Below are positions 1-7,408 of a DNA stretch of 36,524 bases, one piece after another. The notes below the pieces were generated by a model that made no database searches, was not told where the DNA came from, and worked only from the letters and a program-made list of their open reading frames with translations. This stretch comes from Rhodoplanes serenus (lineage in GTDB: Bacteria > Pseudomonadota > Alphaproteobacteria > Rhizobiales > Xanthobacteraceae), in assembly GCA_945893145.1 (NCBI GenBank), contig CAMDDZ010000057.1, positions 1 to 36,524 on the forward strand, written 5' to 3'. A program made the translations under genes and the position numbers. Numbering within the stretch: position 1 is the stretch's first letter; every line of letters starts with the position of its first letter.

Positions 1-64
1 GACGCCGAATGTCCTTCAGCACTTGTTCTGCGGGCGCTTTGCCCGGTCCGGGTTTCTGTTTCAT
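1..64 (-). CDS. IS3-family transposase OrfA, N-terminal part only (runs off the window)
   Basis: Reading the minus strand from the ATG at 64 gives 21 codons that begin MKQKPGPGKAPAEQ and continue VLKDIRR up to the window edge. This is the characteristic beginning of the helix-turn-helix OrfA of an IS3-family group common in Bradyrhizobium and relatives; OrfA normally binds the element ends and is joined to the DDE integrase OrfB by frameshifting. A strong ribosome binding site (AAGGAGCG) lies just before the ATG. Only the start is visible, so neither the integrity of the gene nor the presence of OrfB can be judged. Confidence 0.75.
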   Translation of the reverse strand, partial: MKQKPGPGKAPAEQVLKDIRR

Positions 65-150
65 CTTCGCTCCTTGCGGCTACGATGAACCAGAAATCCT
101 CCCTTCGTGAAGTCCCTCAAATGGTCTCAGGGGTGCTGACGGCGAACAAA
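1..150 (-). mobile_element. End of an IS3-family insertion sequence
   Basis: The OrfA start at 64 is preceded by a short untranslated leader that reads outward to about 140-150. On the minus strand this leader begins near CAGCACCCCTGAGACC and carries the OrfA ribosome binding site. I place the element boundary around 140-150 because a different reading frame (a CxxC, twin-arginine-like N-terminus) breaks off there. The other inverted repeat and the target duplication are outside the window, so the exact end is uncertain. Confidence 0.5.
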
Positions 151-192
151 TTTACGTCGACCCATCGCCTGCTGGTTACAGATGTCACACAT
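145..192 (-). pseudogene. Possible interrupted gene start with CxxC and twin-arginine-like motif
   Basis: From the ATG at 192 the minus strand reads MCDICNQQAMGRRKFV and then runs into the IS3 end. An AGGGG ribosome binding site sits about 8 bases upstream. MCDxC followed by xRRKFV resembles the N-terminus of proteins exported by the Tat pathway, in which the RR motif would be followed by a hydrophobic stretch. Here the reading frame instead meets the transposon end and stops. My reading is that the IS3 element landed in the signal-peptide region of a gene. With only about 16 codons this could also be chance. Confidence 0.3.
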
Positions 193-282
193 TGTGGCGG
201 CCCCTTTTTGCTCAAAAATTCTCCAGACGAACTCTGGATGGCGCAGACGATAGCACGCGACAGGATTGGCCGCATGTCTCTT

Positions 283-753
283 GAGGGTCTTGGTTGTGTA
301 AAAACGCCTTGGCGGAAGCATTGACGCCTGGTGACCCTGGCGCGGTGGCCGGGTGCAGTGATTTTCCCGAGTTTTGCGGCTTTTCCGTTCTGGATTGGGA
401 TGCCATGCGTGACGATCAGATGATGTGTGGTGTCGACGGCGACCTGGACGTTGTAGCCCACGACACCGGAGCCCCGGCCGCTGGTCGCCATCGAGCGGGC
501 ATCCGGATCGGTCAGCGATATCTGCTGGTCCGGTGCCGCGAGCATTTCCACCTTGAGAACATTGAGCCGCCGCATCTGCTCCTTCAACTTCTCGATCTTC
601 TCTTTCAGGCGGCTCGTCTTGGTCTTGAGCGCCTCGGACGGCTCCTGCCGGTCGGCGGTGTCGAGCTGCTGCAGATAGCGCGCGACGCTCTCCTCGATCT
701 GCGCCATGCGCCGTTCCATCTTGGCGCGCGCGAAGTTCTTGTCGCGGTTGTTC
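283..753 (-). mobile_element. IS1182-family element remnant (internally deleted transposase)
   Basis: The minus strand at about 402-753 encodes the central part of the same transposase that is intact at 9435-10874: it starts at NNRDKNFARAKMERRMAQ, includes GRGSGVVGYNVQVAVDT and is nearly identical to that copy. Neither the N-terminal nor the C-terminal part is present. At 283-307 lies an end sequence (GAGGGTCTTGGTTGTGTAAA followed by AACGC) matching the left end of the intact copy at 9350-9374. The remnant therefore keeps one end and about 350 bases of transposase, having lost roughly 700 bases between them and everything beyond 753. It cannot make an active transposase. Confidence 0.8.
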
Positions 754-811
754 GACGCCGCAAGGACATCGGGCGTGAGCAGGTCGGGCAATTGGGCCAA
801 GGCTTGTACAT
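754..811 (-). pseudogene. Two-CxxC mini-protein gene truncated by the IS1182 remnant
   Basis: The ATG at 811 opens a frame reading MYKPWPNCPTCSRPMSLRR, after which the DNA becomes IS1182 transposase sequence at about 753. CPTCSRPM matches the first half of the two intact neighbours (CPNCVKPM at 868-1026 and CPDCAKPM at 1086-1256). The second CxxC pair expected some 20-25 residues later is missing. This is best read as a third member of the tandem family, cut by transposon DNA. The fragment is short, so the call rests on the shared motif and the collinear arrangement. Confidence 0.55.
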
Positions 812-867
812 CACCGCATCCTGCGCCTAGTGCAGGCGGATGCAAAGAGCGGTGAGGCCTACCGGAA

Positions 868-1026
868 TTATCTCGCGGGCAAATCGTACTGCACGGCCTC
901 GGTGAGCCAGACGTTGCACCGCTCACAGCCAAAGGTATTCAGCGACAACAACTTGACCGAACCGGGGATCACACGAGCCAATGTCATCGGCTTAACGCAG
1001 TTCGGGCAGAGCGGATATTTTTCCAT
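868..1026 (-). CDS. Small protein with two CxxC motifs (probable zinc ribbon)
   Basis: The product has 52 residues starting MEKYPLCPNCVKPM; an in-frame TTG at 1056 would add ten residues. It has CPNC near the N-terminus and CERC about 28 residues later, the spacing of a minimal zinc ribbon in which four cysteines hold one metal ion. No other domain is visible, so partner and role are unknown; such mini-proteins may bind nucleic acid or protein. It is one of three consecutive minus-strand genes with the same C-P-x-C-x-(K/R)-P-M core (the others start at 811 and 1256). No strong ribosome binding site is seen before either candidate start. Confidence 0.6.
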   Translation of the reverse strand: MEKYPLCPNCVKPMTLARVIPGSVKLLSLNTFGCERCNVWLTEAVQYDLPAR

Positions 1027-1085
1027 AGCCCACCGTACGTCCGGACTTCCAAACAAACTGTCTAAAATTGAAGTGATGATGCGCC

Positions 1086-1256
1086 CTATTGCAGCGTGCG
1101 CTGGCCAGGGGCGTCCCGGTCTATCGTCTCCGAAATGGAGCGATTACAGGCTCCACACTGGTAATGGACAACAGTGGTGGCGCCCTTTCGATGTTCGATG
1201 TGGAAAGGGGGCATTGGCTTCGCGCAGTCAGGGCACTGGAGCTTGCGGTCATCCAT
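1086..1256 (-). CDS. Small protein with two CxxC motifs (probable zinc ribbon), paralogue of the neighbour
   Basis: The minus strand from the ATG at 1256 encodes 56 residues beginning MDDRKLQCPDCAKPMPPFHI and ending with TAG at 1086. Cysteine pairs at residues 8/11 and 34/37 form a probable four-cysteine zinc site. The core CPDCAKPM is shared with the next gene downstream (CPNCVKPM) and with the broken one beyond it, so the three look like tandem duplicates that have since diverged. Around 60 bases separate this gene from the next and all face the same way, so co-transcription is plausible. Function is unknown. Confidence 0.6.
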   Translation of the reverse strand: MDDRKLQCPDCAKPMPPFHIEHRKGATTVVHYQCGACNRSISETIDRDAPGQRTLQ

Positions 1257-1839
1257 CGCGCCAATCTACACACTCAGCGAAGCTCCAACTGTGCAAAATT
1301 GCTCACATTTGCGAACGCGAGAGGCGAAGGGACTACGGACGGAAGAGGTGCGGTGTGTCGCGGATATTGAAAGTGGCACGTCGCGGAGTAGGTCACGGAT
1401 TCTGGATGGCGAGCGCGGCGCCGCGCAGGTCACGGATATTGGGTGCTGCGTGCGTGGCGCGCTGAGGTGTGGAGCCCATTTCTGGGCGTTGGTGAGCGCG
1501 AGGAACGCGGCGTTTGGGGTTGCCGCAGGTTGGGCTCGGGCCAGCTGCAAAAAGAGTGGCGCGCGCAGCACATTGGAGGGGGACTAGGGGACTGCGCGCG
1601 CCTTCGGCCAAACAGGGGTAATCGGCCGTCCTGATCCACGTAGGGATGTGGTCGTGGGTTTTCAATATGGGCGCGGGCGTGTGACGGGGGATTGCCGGGC
1701 GCCGTGGCGCGGGCGACGACACTCTATGCGTCGCTTAGAAGTCGTGGCCCATCAGGAAGGCGGTGCCAAATATCCGGTCGCGGAGCGGGAACCGCGTAGC
1801 GGGGCATTGCTTTATATCTTTCAGCCTGCGGGGGGAAAC
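1257..1839. other. 583-base stretch without a supported gene
   Basis: Open frames here have no recognisable family, no convincing ribosome binding site and residue compositions typical of chance frames in GC-rich DNA. The only structure I see is a short motif, roughly GTCRCGGATWTTG, repeated three times at 1357-1369, 1392-1405 and 1429-1443. It may be a decayed repeat or an accident. The segment probably contains the promoter of the mini-gene array on its left and of the small gene at 1840 on its right, but no clear promoter boxes stand out. Confidence 0.4.
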
Positions 1840-2013
1840 ATGGCGACGCGAGCGGAAGATTTTCGCGCCAAGGCGACAGAAGCCGAGCGTCAAGCCAAGA
1901 ACATTAGTGATCCAAAGTTACGCGCAAATTATTTGGAACTCGCCAAAGCGTGGCGTCAGATGGCTGAACAAGTAGAAGCCTTTGAAAAGCGGTATGGAGC
2001 CAAGCAAAGGTAG
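1840..2013 (+). CDS. Small conserved hypothetical protein (charged helical)
   Basis: The product has 57 residues, starting MATRAEDFRAKATEAERQ and including KAWRQMAEQVEAFEKR. A purine-rich GGGGG stands a few bases before the ATG, which is why I prefer this start to the longer upstream frame. The protein is predicted to be almost wholly alpha-helical and highly charged, with no signal peptide or membrane segment. Proteins with this pattern (RAEDFRAKAxEAE...WRxMAEQ) occur in many copies in Bradyrhizobium-type genomes, without assigned function to my knowledge. A DUF6894 gene follows on the same strand. Confidence 0.65.
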   Translation: MATRAEDFRAKATEAERQAKNISDPKLRANYLELAKAWRQMAEQVEAFEKRYGAKQR

Positions 2014-2095
2014 AGCGTAATCGACCGGTGGCCGCCAAAGCAGTACTGACCGGTAGCGAACCGACAACACGGCACCGGTAGGCGATATTGCGGGA

Positions 2096-2314
2096 ATGCC
2101 CCGCTACCGCTTCAGCGCCGAAAACGGCACCGCCATTACCGCCGCCGATGCCATAGAAGATCTGGTGAACGATCAAGCAGCTATCGAACATGCCAGGCGG
2201 ATCGCACAAGACTTAGCATCCAGCATCATCGCCAGGAGCAAATCGCGCATCGTGGTGAGGAACGAAGCCGGTGATGAAATCGGCAACGTTCCATTGCTGC
2301 CGACCCGACGGTAG
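2096..2314 (+). CDS. DUF6894-like small protein
   Basis: The product has 72 residues, starting MPRYRFSAENGTAITAADA and containing RSKSRIVVRNEAGDEIGNVP. The pattern of MPRYxF, a D/N-G element, a central helix with E(H)AR and a C-terminal strand IVVRxExGxEI fits the DUF6894 family, which is abundant in Hyphomicrobiales and has no known activity. GGGA directly before the ATG may serve as a weak ribosome binding site. The gene lies 82 bases after the previous small gene on the same strand, so the two could be co-transcribed. Confidence 0.7.
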   Translation: MPRYRFSAENGTAITAADAIEDLVNDQAAIEHARRIAQDLASSIIARSKSRIVVRNEAGDEIGNVPLLPTRR

Positions 2315-2452
2315 GGTGTCGAATTGTCGCTTAGAGCTTCCAACGCAGACATACGCTTTGGGACTGCTTCTCAGAGTCCGTTTTGGGTCAGAATGCGAAA
2401 TGCTCAGACGGAGCGTATGTTTTCCGCTCTTGATCTATAAGCGGACGCAAGT

Positions 2453-2472
2453 CGGACATGCCGCCACGTCCG
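2453..2472 (-). terminator. Possible hairpin downstream of the RND pump gene
   Basis: On the minus strand CGGACGTG-GCGG-CATGTCCG forms an eight-pair stem with one G-U pair and a four-base loop, 27 bases past the pump stop codon. No T-tract follows, so it may be an attenuator, RNA stabiliser or dispersed repeat rather than an intrinsic terminator. A second, weaker inverted repeat (TCCGCT/AGCGGA) is at 2423-2445. Confidence 0.3.
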
Positions 2473-2498
2473 GCAAGTGCCAAACGCAGACATCGCCG

Positions 2499-5400
2499 CT
2501 ACTGATGCTTCGGTGTCCCGAGCGACCCATCACGGGTGCTTGGCACATCAATAGGCCTTTGCGCTTTGCCAAAGTAAGCAAACAACGCCGGCAAGACCAT
2601 GAGCGTCAGCACGGTTGCTGTGAGAAGGCCGCCAATGACGACGGTCGCCAAGGGCTTCTGCACTTCCGCGCCGGTGCCAGTCGCTATTGCCATTGGCACG
2701 AAGCCCAATGCGGCCACCAGGGCTGTGATGAAAACCGGGCGAAGGCGCATCAACGCGCCCTTCTGAATGGCTACGCGCGTGGACAGGCCCTCCCTCATCA
2801 GTTGCCTCATGGAGTTGACCATCACCAGCCCGTTGAGCACGGCGACGCCCGATAGCGCGATGAAGCCGACGGCAGCCGAGATGGAAAACGGCATTCCGCG
2901 CAGCCACAGAGCAGCGACACCGCCGGTTAGCGCAAGCGGCACGGCGCTGAAGACCAGCAAAGCGTCCCGCGCCGACCCGAGCGCACTCAGCAGCAGCAGA
3001 AATATCAGCGCCACACACATGGGCACGATGACGATGAGCCGTTGCCGGGCCGCTGCAAAATTTTCAAACTGCCCGCCCCACGTCAACCAATAGCCGGAAG
3101 GCAACGTCACCTGCTGAGCAATCACCGTTTGCGCTTCCTCGACCAGTGAGCCGATGTCGCGGCCGCGTATTTCGGCGGTAACCGTAACAAGACGCCTGCC
3201 GTTCTCTCGGCTGATCTGGTTCGGCCCTTCGGCCCATGTGAAGCTTGCAAGCTGGCGTAACGGTATCGTGGCCGCCATACCGTTGGTGGCGGCAGGAAGA
3301 ACGATTGGCAAGTTCTCGATAGTCTCAAGATCATTGCGCGAAGCGTCGGCAAGCCGAACGACAATTTGAAAGCGTCGGTCGCCCTCGAACACCAGCCCGG
3401 CGGTTCGCCCCCCGATCGCAATGCCGATCGCATCCTGTACGTCGGCAAGGCTGAGACCCCGGCGCGCAATCTCAGCCTTGTCCACCTTGATCTCCAGAAA
3501 CGGCAGCCCGGCGACTTGCTCGACTTTCACGTTGGTGGCGCCATCAACGCGCTTCAACACATTGGCAATGCGGTTGGCAGTGCGCAGCATGACCGTAAAC
3601 TCATCGCCAAAGACCTTGATCGCCAAGTCTTCGCGCACACCGGCTATCAGCTCGTTAAAGCGCATTTGGATCGGCTGCGAAAATCCGACCTTGTTACCGG
3701 GCAGTTTCGCGGCCTGCTCATCAAATTGGCGAACCAACTGCTCTTTAGTCAGGGTCGGGTCAGGCCAGGAGTCTCGCGGCTTCAAGATGATGTATGTGTC
3801 GGAGGCGCTGGGCGGCATCGGGTCAGCGGCGAGATCGGGCGTGCCGGTGCGGGAGAACACGAAAGCGACGTGCGGAAAGCGGCTGAGCATGCGTTCGTTT
3901 GCGAGCTGCATGGCCTGCGACTGCGAAAGCGACGTGCTCGGAATTCGCTTCACCTCCATGACGACATTCTTCTCGTCGAGCGTCGGCGTTAACTCCTGAC
4001 CGAGCCGTGCAAACAGAATGACGGCTCCGGCGAATAGAAATATCGCCGCCATGATCATCGGCACCGGCATCCGCACGGCGGCCCGGAGCGCAGGCTGATA
4101 GACAGTCTTTAGTCCCTGGATCAGCGGGCTTTCCGTCTCGCGCACCTTTCCGGTTACCGCGATCGCCACCATTGCGGGCACAAACGTCAATGAGAGTACG
4201 AACGCCGCCGCCAGTGCGATGATCACGGTGTAAGCCATCGGCGCAAACGTCTTGCCCTCGACACCCGTGAAGGTGAGGAGCGGCACATAGACCAGCATGA
4301 TGATCGCCTGTCCGTACACCGTCGGCTGGATCATCTCCCTCGCGGATGCGATCACCGTGTCGAGACGCTCGTTGATCTGCAGGGTGCGGCCGAGTTCGCG
4401 CTGGCGCTCCGCCAAATGTCTCAGACTGTTCTCGGCAATGATGACGGCGCCGTCCACGATCAGCCCGAAGTCAAGCGCGCCAAGGCTCATCAAGTTCGCA
4501 CTGAGCTTGCCCTGAAGCATCCCGGCGGCAGTCATCAGCATTGTGACCGGGATGACCAAGGCGGTGATGACCGCCGCACGGAAATTGCCGAGCAGCAAAA
4601 AGAGAACCAGGACGACCAACAGCGCGCCCTCGGCAAGGTTGGTGGCAACGGTTTTGATCGTCGCGTCGACCAAATCGGTACGGTTCAGCACGGCTCGGGC
4701 GCGAATGCCGGGAGGCAGGATTGCGTTGATTTCTTTGATCTTCGCATCGGCTGCGGCGGCGACCGTGCGGCTATTGCCGCCAATCAGCATCAGTGCCGTA
4801 CCGAGCACGACTTCGCGGCCATCGATACTGGCGCTGCCTGTCCGCAGCTCACGCCCCAGCGCCACCTCGGCCACATCCTTGATACGCACCGGTACGGCGC
4901 CGCGTGTTACGACAACGATTTCCTCGATTTCGGCCTGGTTTTCGACGCGCCCCACGGCGCGAACCACATAGCCCTCACCGTTGCGCTCGATGTAATTCGC
5001 TCCGCGACTGACGTTGTTCGCTTCGATCGCCTTCACAATCTGGCTGAAGGAGATGCCATAGGCAGCAAGACGCACCGGATCGGGCTGGACAAGGAATTGC
5101 TTTACGTATCCGCCAATGGCGTCCGCGCCCGCCACTCCGGGCACCGTCCGCATTTGCGGCCGAATGATCCAGTCCTGCACGGTGCGCAGATAGACGGTGC
5201 GCTGGAACTCGTCAGTAAGGCGCTCACCCTCCGGCGTGAGATAAGCGCCATCGCTCTGCCATCCGGGCTTGCCGTCGCGCACCGGCGTGCCATCGCCCGG
5301 CGGTGCATATTCGACAGACCACCAATAAATTTCGCCTAGACCCGTGGAGATCGGCCCCATCCTCAGGTCCGCCCCAGGCGGAAGCGTCGTCTTGAGTTCG

Positions 5401-5744
5401 GTCAGCCGCTCGGCAACCTGCTGGCGTGCGAAGTAGATGTCGGTGCGGTCAGTGAAGACCGCCGTCACTTGGGCAAAACCGTTGCGCGAGAACGAGCGCG
5501 TCATTTCCAGGCCTGGCGTGCCCGCAAGTGCGGCCTCAATCGGAAACGTCACCTGTTTTTCGATCTCGACCGGCGCCAGCGCGGGTGCCGTCGCGTTGAT
5601 CTGGACCTGCACATTCGTCACGTCGGGCACGGCGTCGATCGGCAACCTGGTCAAGCACCATGCGCCGGCAAGCATGACGGCGACTGTCGCCAGCAGGACA
5701 AACCAGCGGTGGTGAACCGAAAAGACTAGAATGCCGCCGACCAT
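2499..5744 (-). CDS. czcA: Heavy-metal efflux RND transporter, CzcA/CusA family
   Basis: The 1081-residue protein has the usual length of HME-RND pumps. It has an N-terminal membrane helix (residues 13-33), a first periplasmic loop with the family marker RLPIDAVPDVTNVQVQ, a membrane bundle with DFGLIVDGAVIIAEN at 425-439, a second large loop and a C-terminal membrane bundle. The acidic residues of the DFG...DG...EN segment form the proton relay of CzcA-type pumps. Such pumps move divalent metals from periplasm or cytoplasm to the outside through a trimeric complex. The gene follows the adaptor with seven bases between them, and a CsoR/RcnR-type sensor gene lies upstream on the same strand. 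No outer membrane factor gene is near. Which metal is exported cannot be told from sequence; the sensor hints at nickel or cobalt. Confidence 0.93.
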   Translation of the reverse strand: MVGGILVFSVHHRWFVLLATVAVMLAGAWCLTRLPIDAVPDVTNVQVQINATAPALAPVEIEKQVTFPIEAALAGTPGLEMTRSFSRNGFAQVTAVFTDRTDIYFARQQVAERLTELKTTLPPGADLRMGPISTGLGEIYWWSVEYAPPGDGTPVRDGKPGWQSDGAYLTPEGERLTDEFQRTVYLRTVQDWIIRPQMRTVPGVAGADAIGGYVKQFLVQPDPVRLAAYGISFSQIVKAIEANNVSRGANYIERNGEGYVVRAVGRVENQAEIEEIVVVTRGAVPVRIKDVAEVALGRELRTGSASIDGREVVLGTALMLIGGNSRTVAAAADAKIKEINAILPPGIRARAVLNRTDLVDATIKTVATNLAEGALLVVLVLFLLLGNFRAAVITALVIPVTMLMTAAGMLQGKLSANLMSLGALDFGLIVDGAVIIAENSLRHLAERQRELGRTLQINERLDTVIASAREMIQPTVYGQAIIMLVYVPLLTFTGVEGKTFAPMAYTVIIALAAAFVLSLTFVPAMVAIAVTGKVRETESPLIQGLKTVYQPALRAAVRMPVPMIMAAIFLFAGAVILFARLGQELTPTLDEKNVVMEVKRIPSTSLSQSQAMQLANERMLSRFPHVAFVFSRTGTPDLAADPMPPSASDTYIILKPRDSWPDPTLTKEQLVRQFDEQAAKLPGNKVGFSQPIQMRFNELIAGVREDLAIKVFGDEFTVMLRTANRIANVLKRVDGATNVKVEQVAGLPFLEIKVDKAEIARRGLSLADVQDAIGIAIGGRTAGLVFEGDRRFQIVVRLADASRNDLETIENLPIVLPAATNGMAATIPLRQLASFTWAEGPNQISRENGRRLVTVTAEIRGRDIGSLVEEAQTVIAQQVTLPSGYWLTWGGQFENFAAARQRLIVIVPMCVALIFLLLLSALGSARDALLVFSAVPLALTGGVAALWLRGMPFSISAAVGFIALSGVAVLNGLVMVNSMRQLMREGLSTRVAIQKGALMRLRPVFITALVAALGFVPMAIATGTGAEVQKPLATVVIGGLLTATVLTLMVLPALFAYFGKAQRPIDVPSTRDGSLGTPKHQ

Positions 5745-5751
5745 CGTTCGC

Positions 5752-6987
5752 CTAGTCCTCAGCGAGGCCTTTCAGGGCTTCCGCCTTGAGCACGAAGGTA
5801 TTGCTCACCGCAATCTCTTCCCCAGCGCGGAGGCCGCTGGCGATTTCCACCTGTTGAGCGTCGCGGCGGCCGAGAACAACAGCCCGCTTTTCGAATCCAT
5901 CCGGCACGCGCACAAACACAACCTGCTCTTCGCCGACCGTTTGGACGGCGCCGAGCGGGACAGCCAGCGGTACGGGCTGCGCTTCGATGGCGATTGCGGT
6001 GGTGACGAACGATCCCGGCCGCCACGTTCCGTCGCCATTGGCGATCTCGGCGACCACCCGCGCCGAGCGCGTATCCTTTTCCAGCATCGGACTGATGAAA
6101 ACGATCCGGCCGTTTGCACTTGCGGTCACGCCGCGAGCCGTGATCGTGACCGATTGTCCCTCGCGAACCATAAGTAGGTCAGCCGGGCTCACAGCCAGTT
6201 CGATCCAGACAACGTCGAGATCGACCACCACAAACAACTCGGTCTCAAGATTGTCGCGTCCAACGGCCGTGCCGAGATCAACCTTCCGCTCGACCACGCG
6301 CCCGGCGATCGGGGAGCGGACCTCCTGACGGCGCAAAGAAGCTTCGGGTTCATCAGGCAACTTCGCGATCTCGCCCTCGTTGAGGCCTAGCGCCAGCAGC
6401 TTCTGCCGCGCAATGTCAAACCTCATCCGTGTTTGGGCGGAAGCGTTGCGAGACCGCAGGTATTGCTGCTCGTTGGAGACGCCTTTCTCCCAAAGCGCCT
6501 TGTCGCGGATGAACAGGTCTTGCTGCAATTCGTTGGTCAGCCGAGTCGCAAGATATTCGCTCTTGGCGTCCGCGACCTCGCGGCTTTCAAGGATGGCCAG
6601 GACCTCACCCTGCCGAACCACATCGCCAAGTTTTTTGCGCAACTCCGCGACCGTACCCGATAGCTTGACCGACACCCGAGCAATACGATCCGCGCTTGGG
6701 ATGACAGAGCCCGGCACGGTGATCCGGCGGATCAGCACGCCGTCACGGACGGCCGCAACATCGATTGCCGCGCCCGCAATCTGATCGGCGGCCAGCTTCA
6801 GCACAACCGGGCCATTGTCCTTGACTGACGCCTCGCGCGGCTGCTGCGACGGCTCGGCTCCGTTCGGAGCGGCCAGGCCGGCGAGCATCCGCACGGATTG
6901 TGCCAGCGGTGGCAGCACACTCGCTGCCACGATGCCGATGCCAAACGCCGCTAATAGTAAGGCCGTCAGGCGGCCGATCTTACCCAT
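5752..6987 (-). CDS. czcB: RND efflux periplasmic adaptor subunit, CzcB/HlyD type
   Basis: The protein has 411 residues. An N-terminal membrane anchor (about residues 8-35) is followed by a beta-barrel strand set, a lipoyl-like half motif (VSVKLSGTVAELRKKLGDVV), a coiled-coil hairpin (about 150-195), the second lipoyl half (VRSPIAGRVVERKVDLGTAV) and a C-terminal barrel and membrane-proximal domain. This is the classical adaptor that couples the inner membrane pump to an outer membrane duct. It lacks the histidine-rich N-terminal metal site found in some CzcB proteins. The ATG at 6987 is used; a GGAGG stands some 18 bases upstream, rather far away. The stop codon is seven bases before the pump start, so the two are certainly translated from one mRNA. 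Confidence 0.92.
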   Translation of the reverse strand: MGKIGRLTALLLAAFGIGIVAASVLPPLAQSVRMLAGLAAPNGAEPSQQPREASVKDNGPVVLKLAADQIAGAAIDVAAVRDGVLIRRITVPGSVIPSADRIARVSVKLSGTVAELRKKLGDVVRQGEVLAILESREVADAKSEYLATRLTNELQQDLFIRDKALWEKGVSNEQQYLRSRNASAQTRMRFDIARQKLLALGLNEGEIAKLPDEPEASLRRQEVRSPIAGRVVERKVDLGTAVGRDNLETELFVVVDLDVVWIELAVSPADLLMVREGQSVTITARGVTASANGRIVFISPMLEKDTRSARVVAEIANGDGTWRPGSFVTTAIAIEAQPVPLAVPLGAVQTVGEEQVVFVRVPDGFEKRAVVLGRRDAQQVEIASGLRAGEEIAVSNTFVLKAEALKGLAED

Positions 6988-7031
6988 TGCATCCGTCGCC
7001 CAACCTCCGCGCTTGGCTCATGCCGCGCGGT

Positions 7032-7316
7032 CTAGAGGTACTTCGAGATCGCCTTGAATTCGCCGACTACGGCTCGCGCGTTTCTGCCCCGGCCATTGGC
7101 GGCAGCGTCGAGACAATGATCGACGTGATCATGGATCAAGGTCTTCTTCGCCTGGCCGATGGCCTTCTCTACAGCGTGAAGCTGCTGTGCGAGATCAAGG
7201 CAGGACCGCTCCTGTTCAATCATCTCGATCACGTGGCGAAGATGTCCCTCGGCGCGGCGCAGCCGGGTGACGATTTTCGAGTGCGTCTGATGGACGTGGC
7301 CGTGTGAATTTCGCAT
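7032..7316 (-). CDS. Metal-sensing repressor, CsoR/RcnR (InrS-like) family
   Basis: The 94-residue all-helical protein matches the family in length and pattern (RLRRAEGHLRHVIEMIE, LAQQLHAVEKAI). Candidate ligands are His7, Cys39, His64 and Cys68. The spacing 32-25-4 equals that of the nickel sensor InrS (His, Cys, His, Cys) and of RcnR (which has His at the last position). The N-terminus MRNSHGHVHQTH has further histidines. In this family metal binding releases the repressor from a GC-rich palindrome. Its gene is first of a probable operon with czcB (44 bases on) and czcA, and is divergent from the His-rich permease. Nickel or cobalt is my inference; copper cannot be excluded since copper CsoR also uses the Cys-His-Cys set. 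GGGAGGA about 13 bases upstream serves as the ribosome binding site. Confidence 0.88.
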   Translation of the reverse strand: MRNSHGHVHQTHSKIVTRLRRAEGHLRHVIEMIEQERSCLDLAQQLHAVEKAIGQAKKTLIHDHVDHCLDAAANGRGRNARAVVGEFKAISKYL

Positions 7317-7326
7317 GCCGTCATGC

Positions 7327-7345
7327 TATCCTCCCGGGGGGGATA
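7327..7345. promoter_or_regulatory. Probable CsoR/RcnR-type operator between sensor and permease genes
   Basis: TATCCTCCC-G-GGGGGGATA is a 19-base palindrome with eight of nine pairs complementary. An AT-containing inverted repeat flanking a run of G/C is the typical binding site of this repressor family. It lies 11 bases before the sensor start and 64 bases before the permease start, so one site could repress both directions. On the minus strand it contains the sensor gene's own GGGAGGA ribosome binding site, so that gene's mRNA must start within or upstream of the operator. A possible -10 box for the permease (TAAGAT) is at 7358-7363, which would place the operator over its -35 region. Confidence 0.6.
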
Positions 7346-7408
7346 TGGCAATCGAGCTAAGATGAGGCAGGACTTGGAACACCACGCTGCGTCCTCCGTT
7401 GTAACCGG

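Noticed and set aside
117..932. A 271-residue frame covering the IS1182 remnant
   Set aside because: Only the middle matches the transposase; both ends are unrelated sequence joined by chance, so it is a relic and not a gene.
1357..1443. Three short GTCRCGGATWTTG words as a possible CRISPR or iteron array
   Set aside because: Spacing is irregular, copies are only 13-15 bases and imperfect, and no Cas or replication initiator gene lies next to them.
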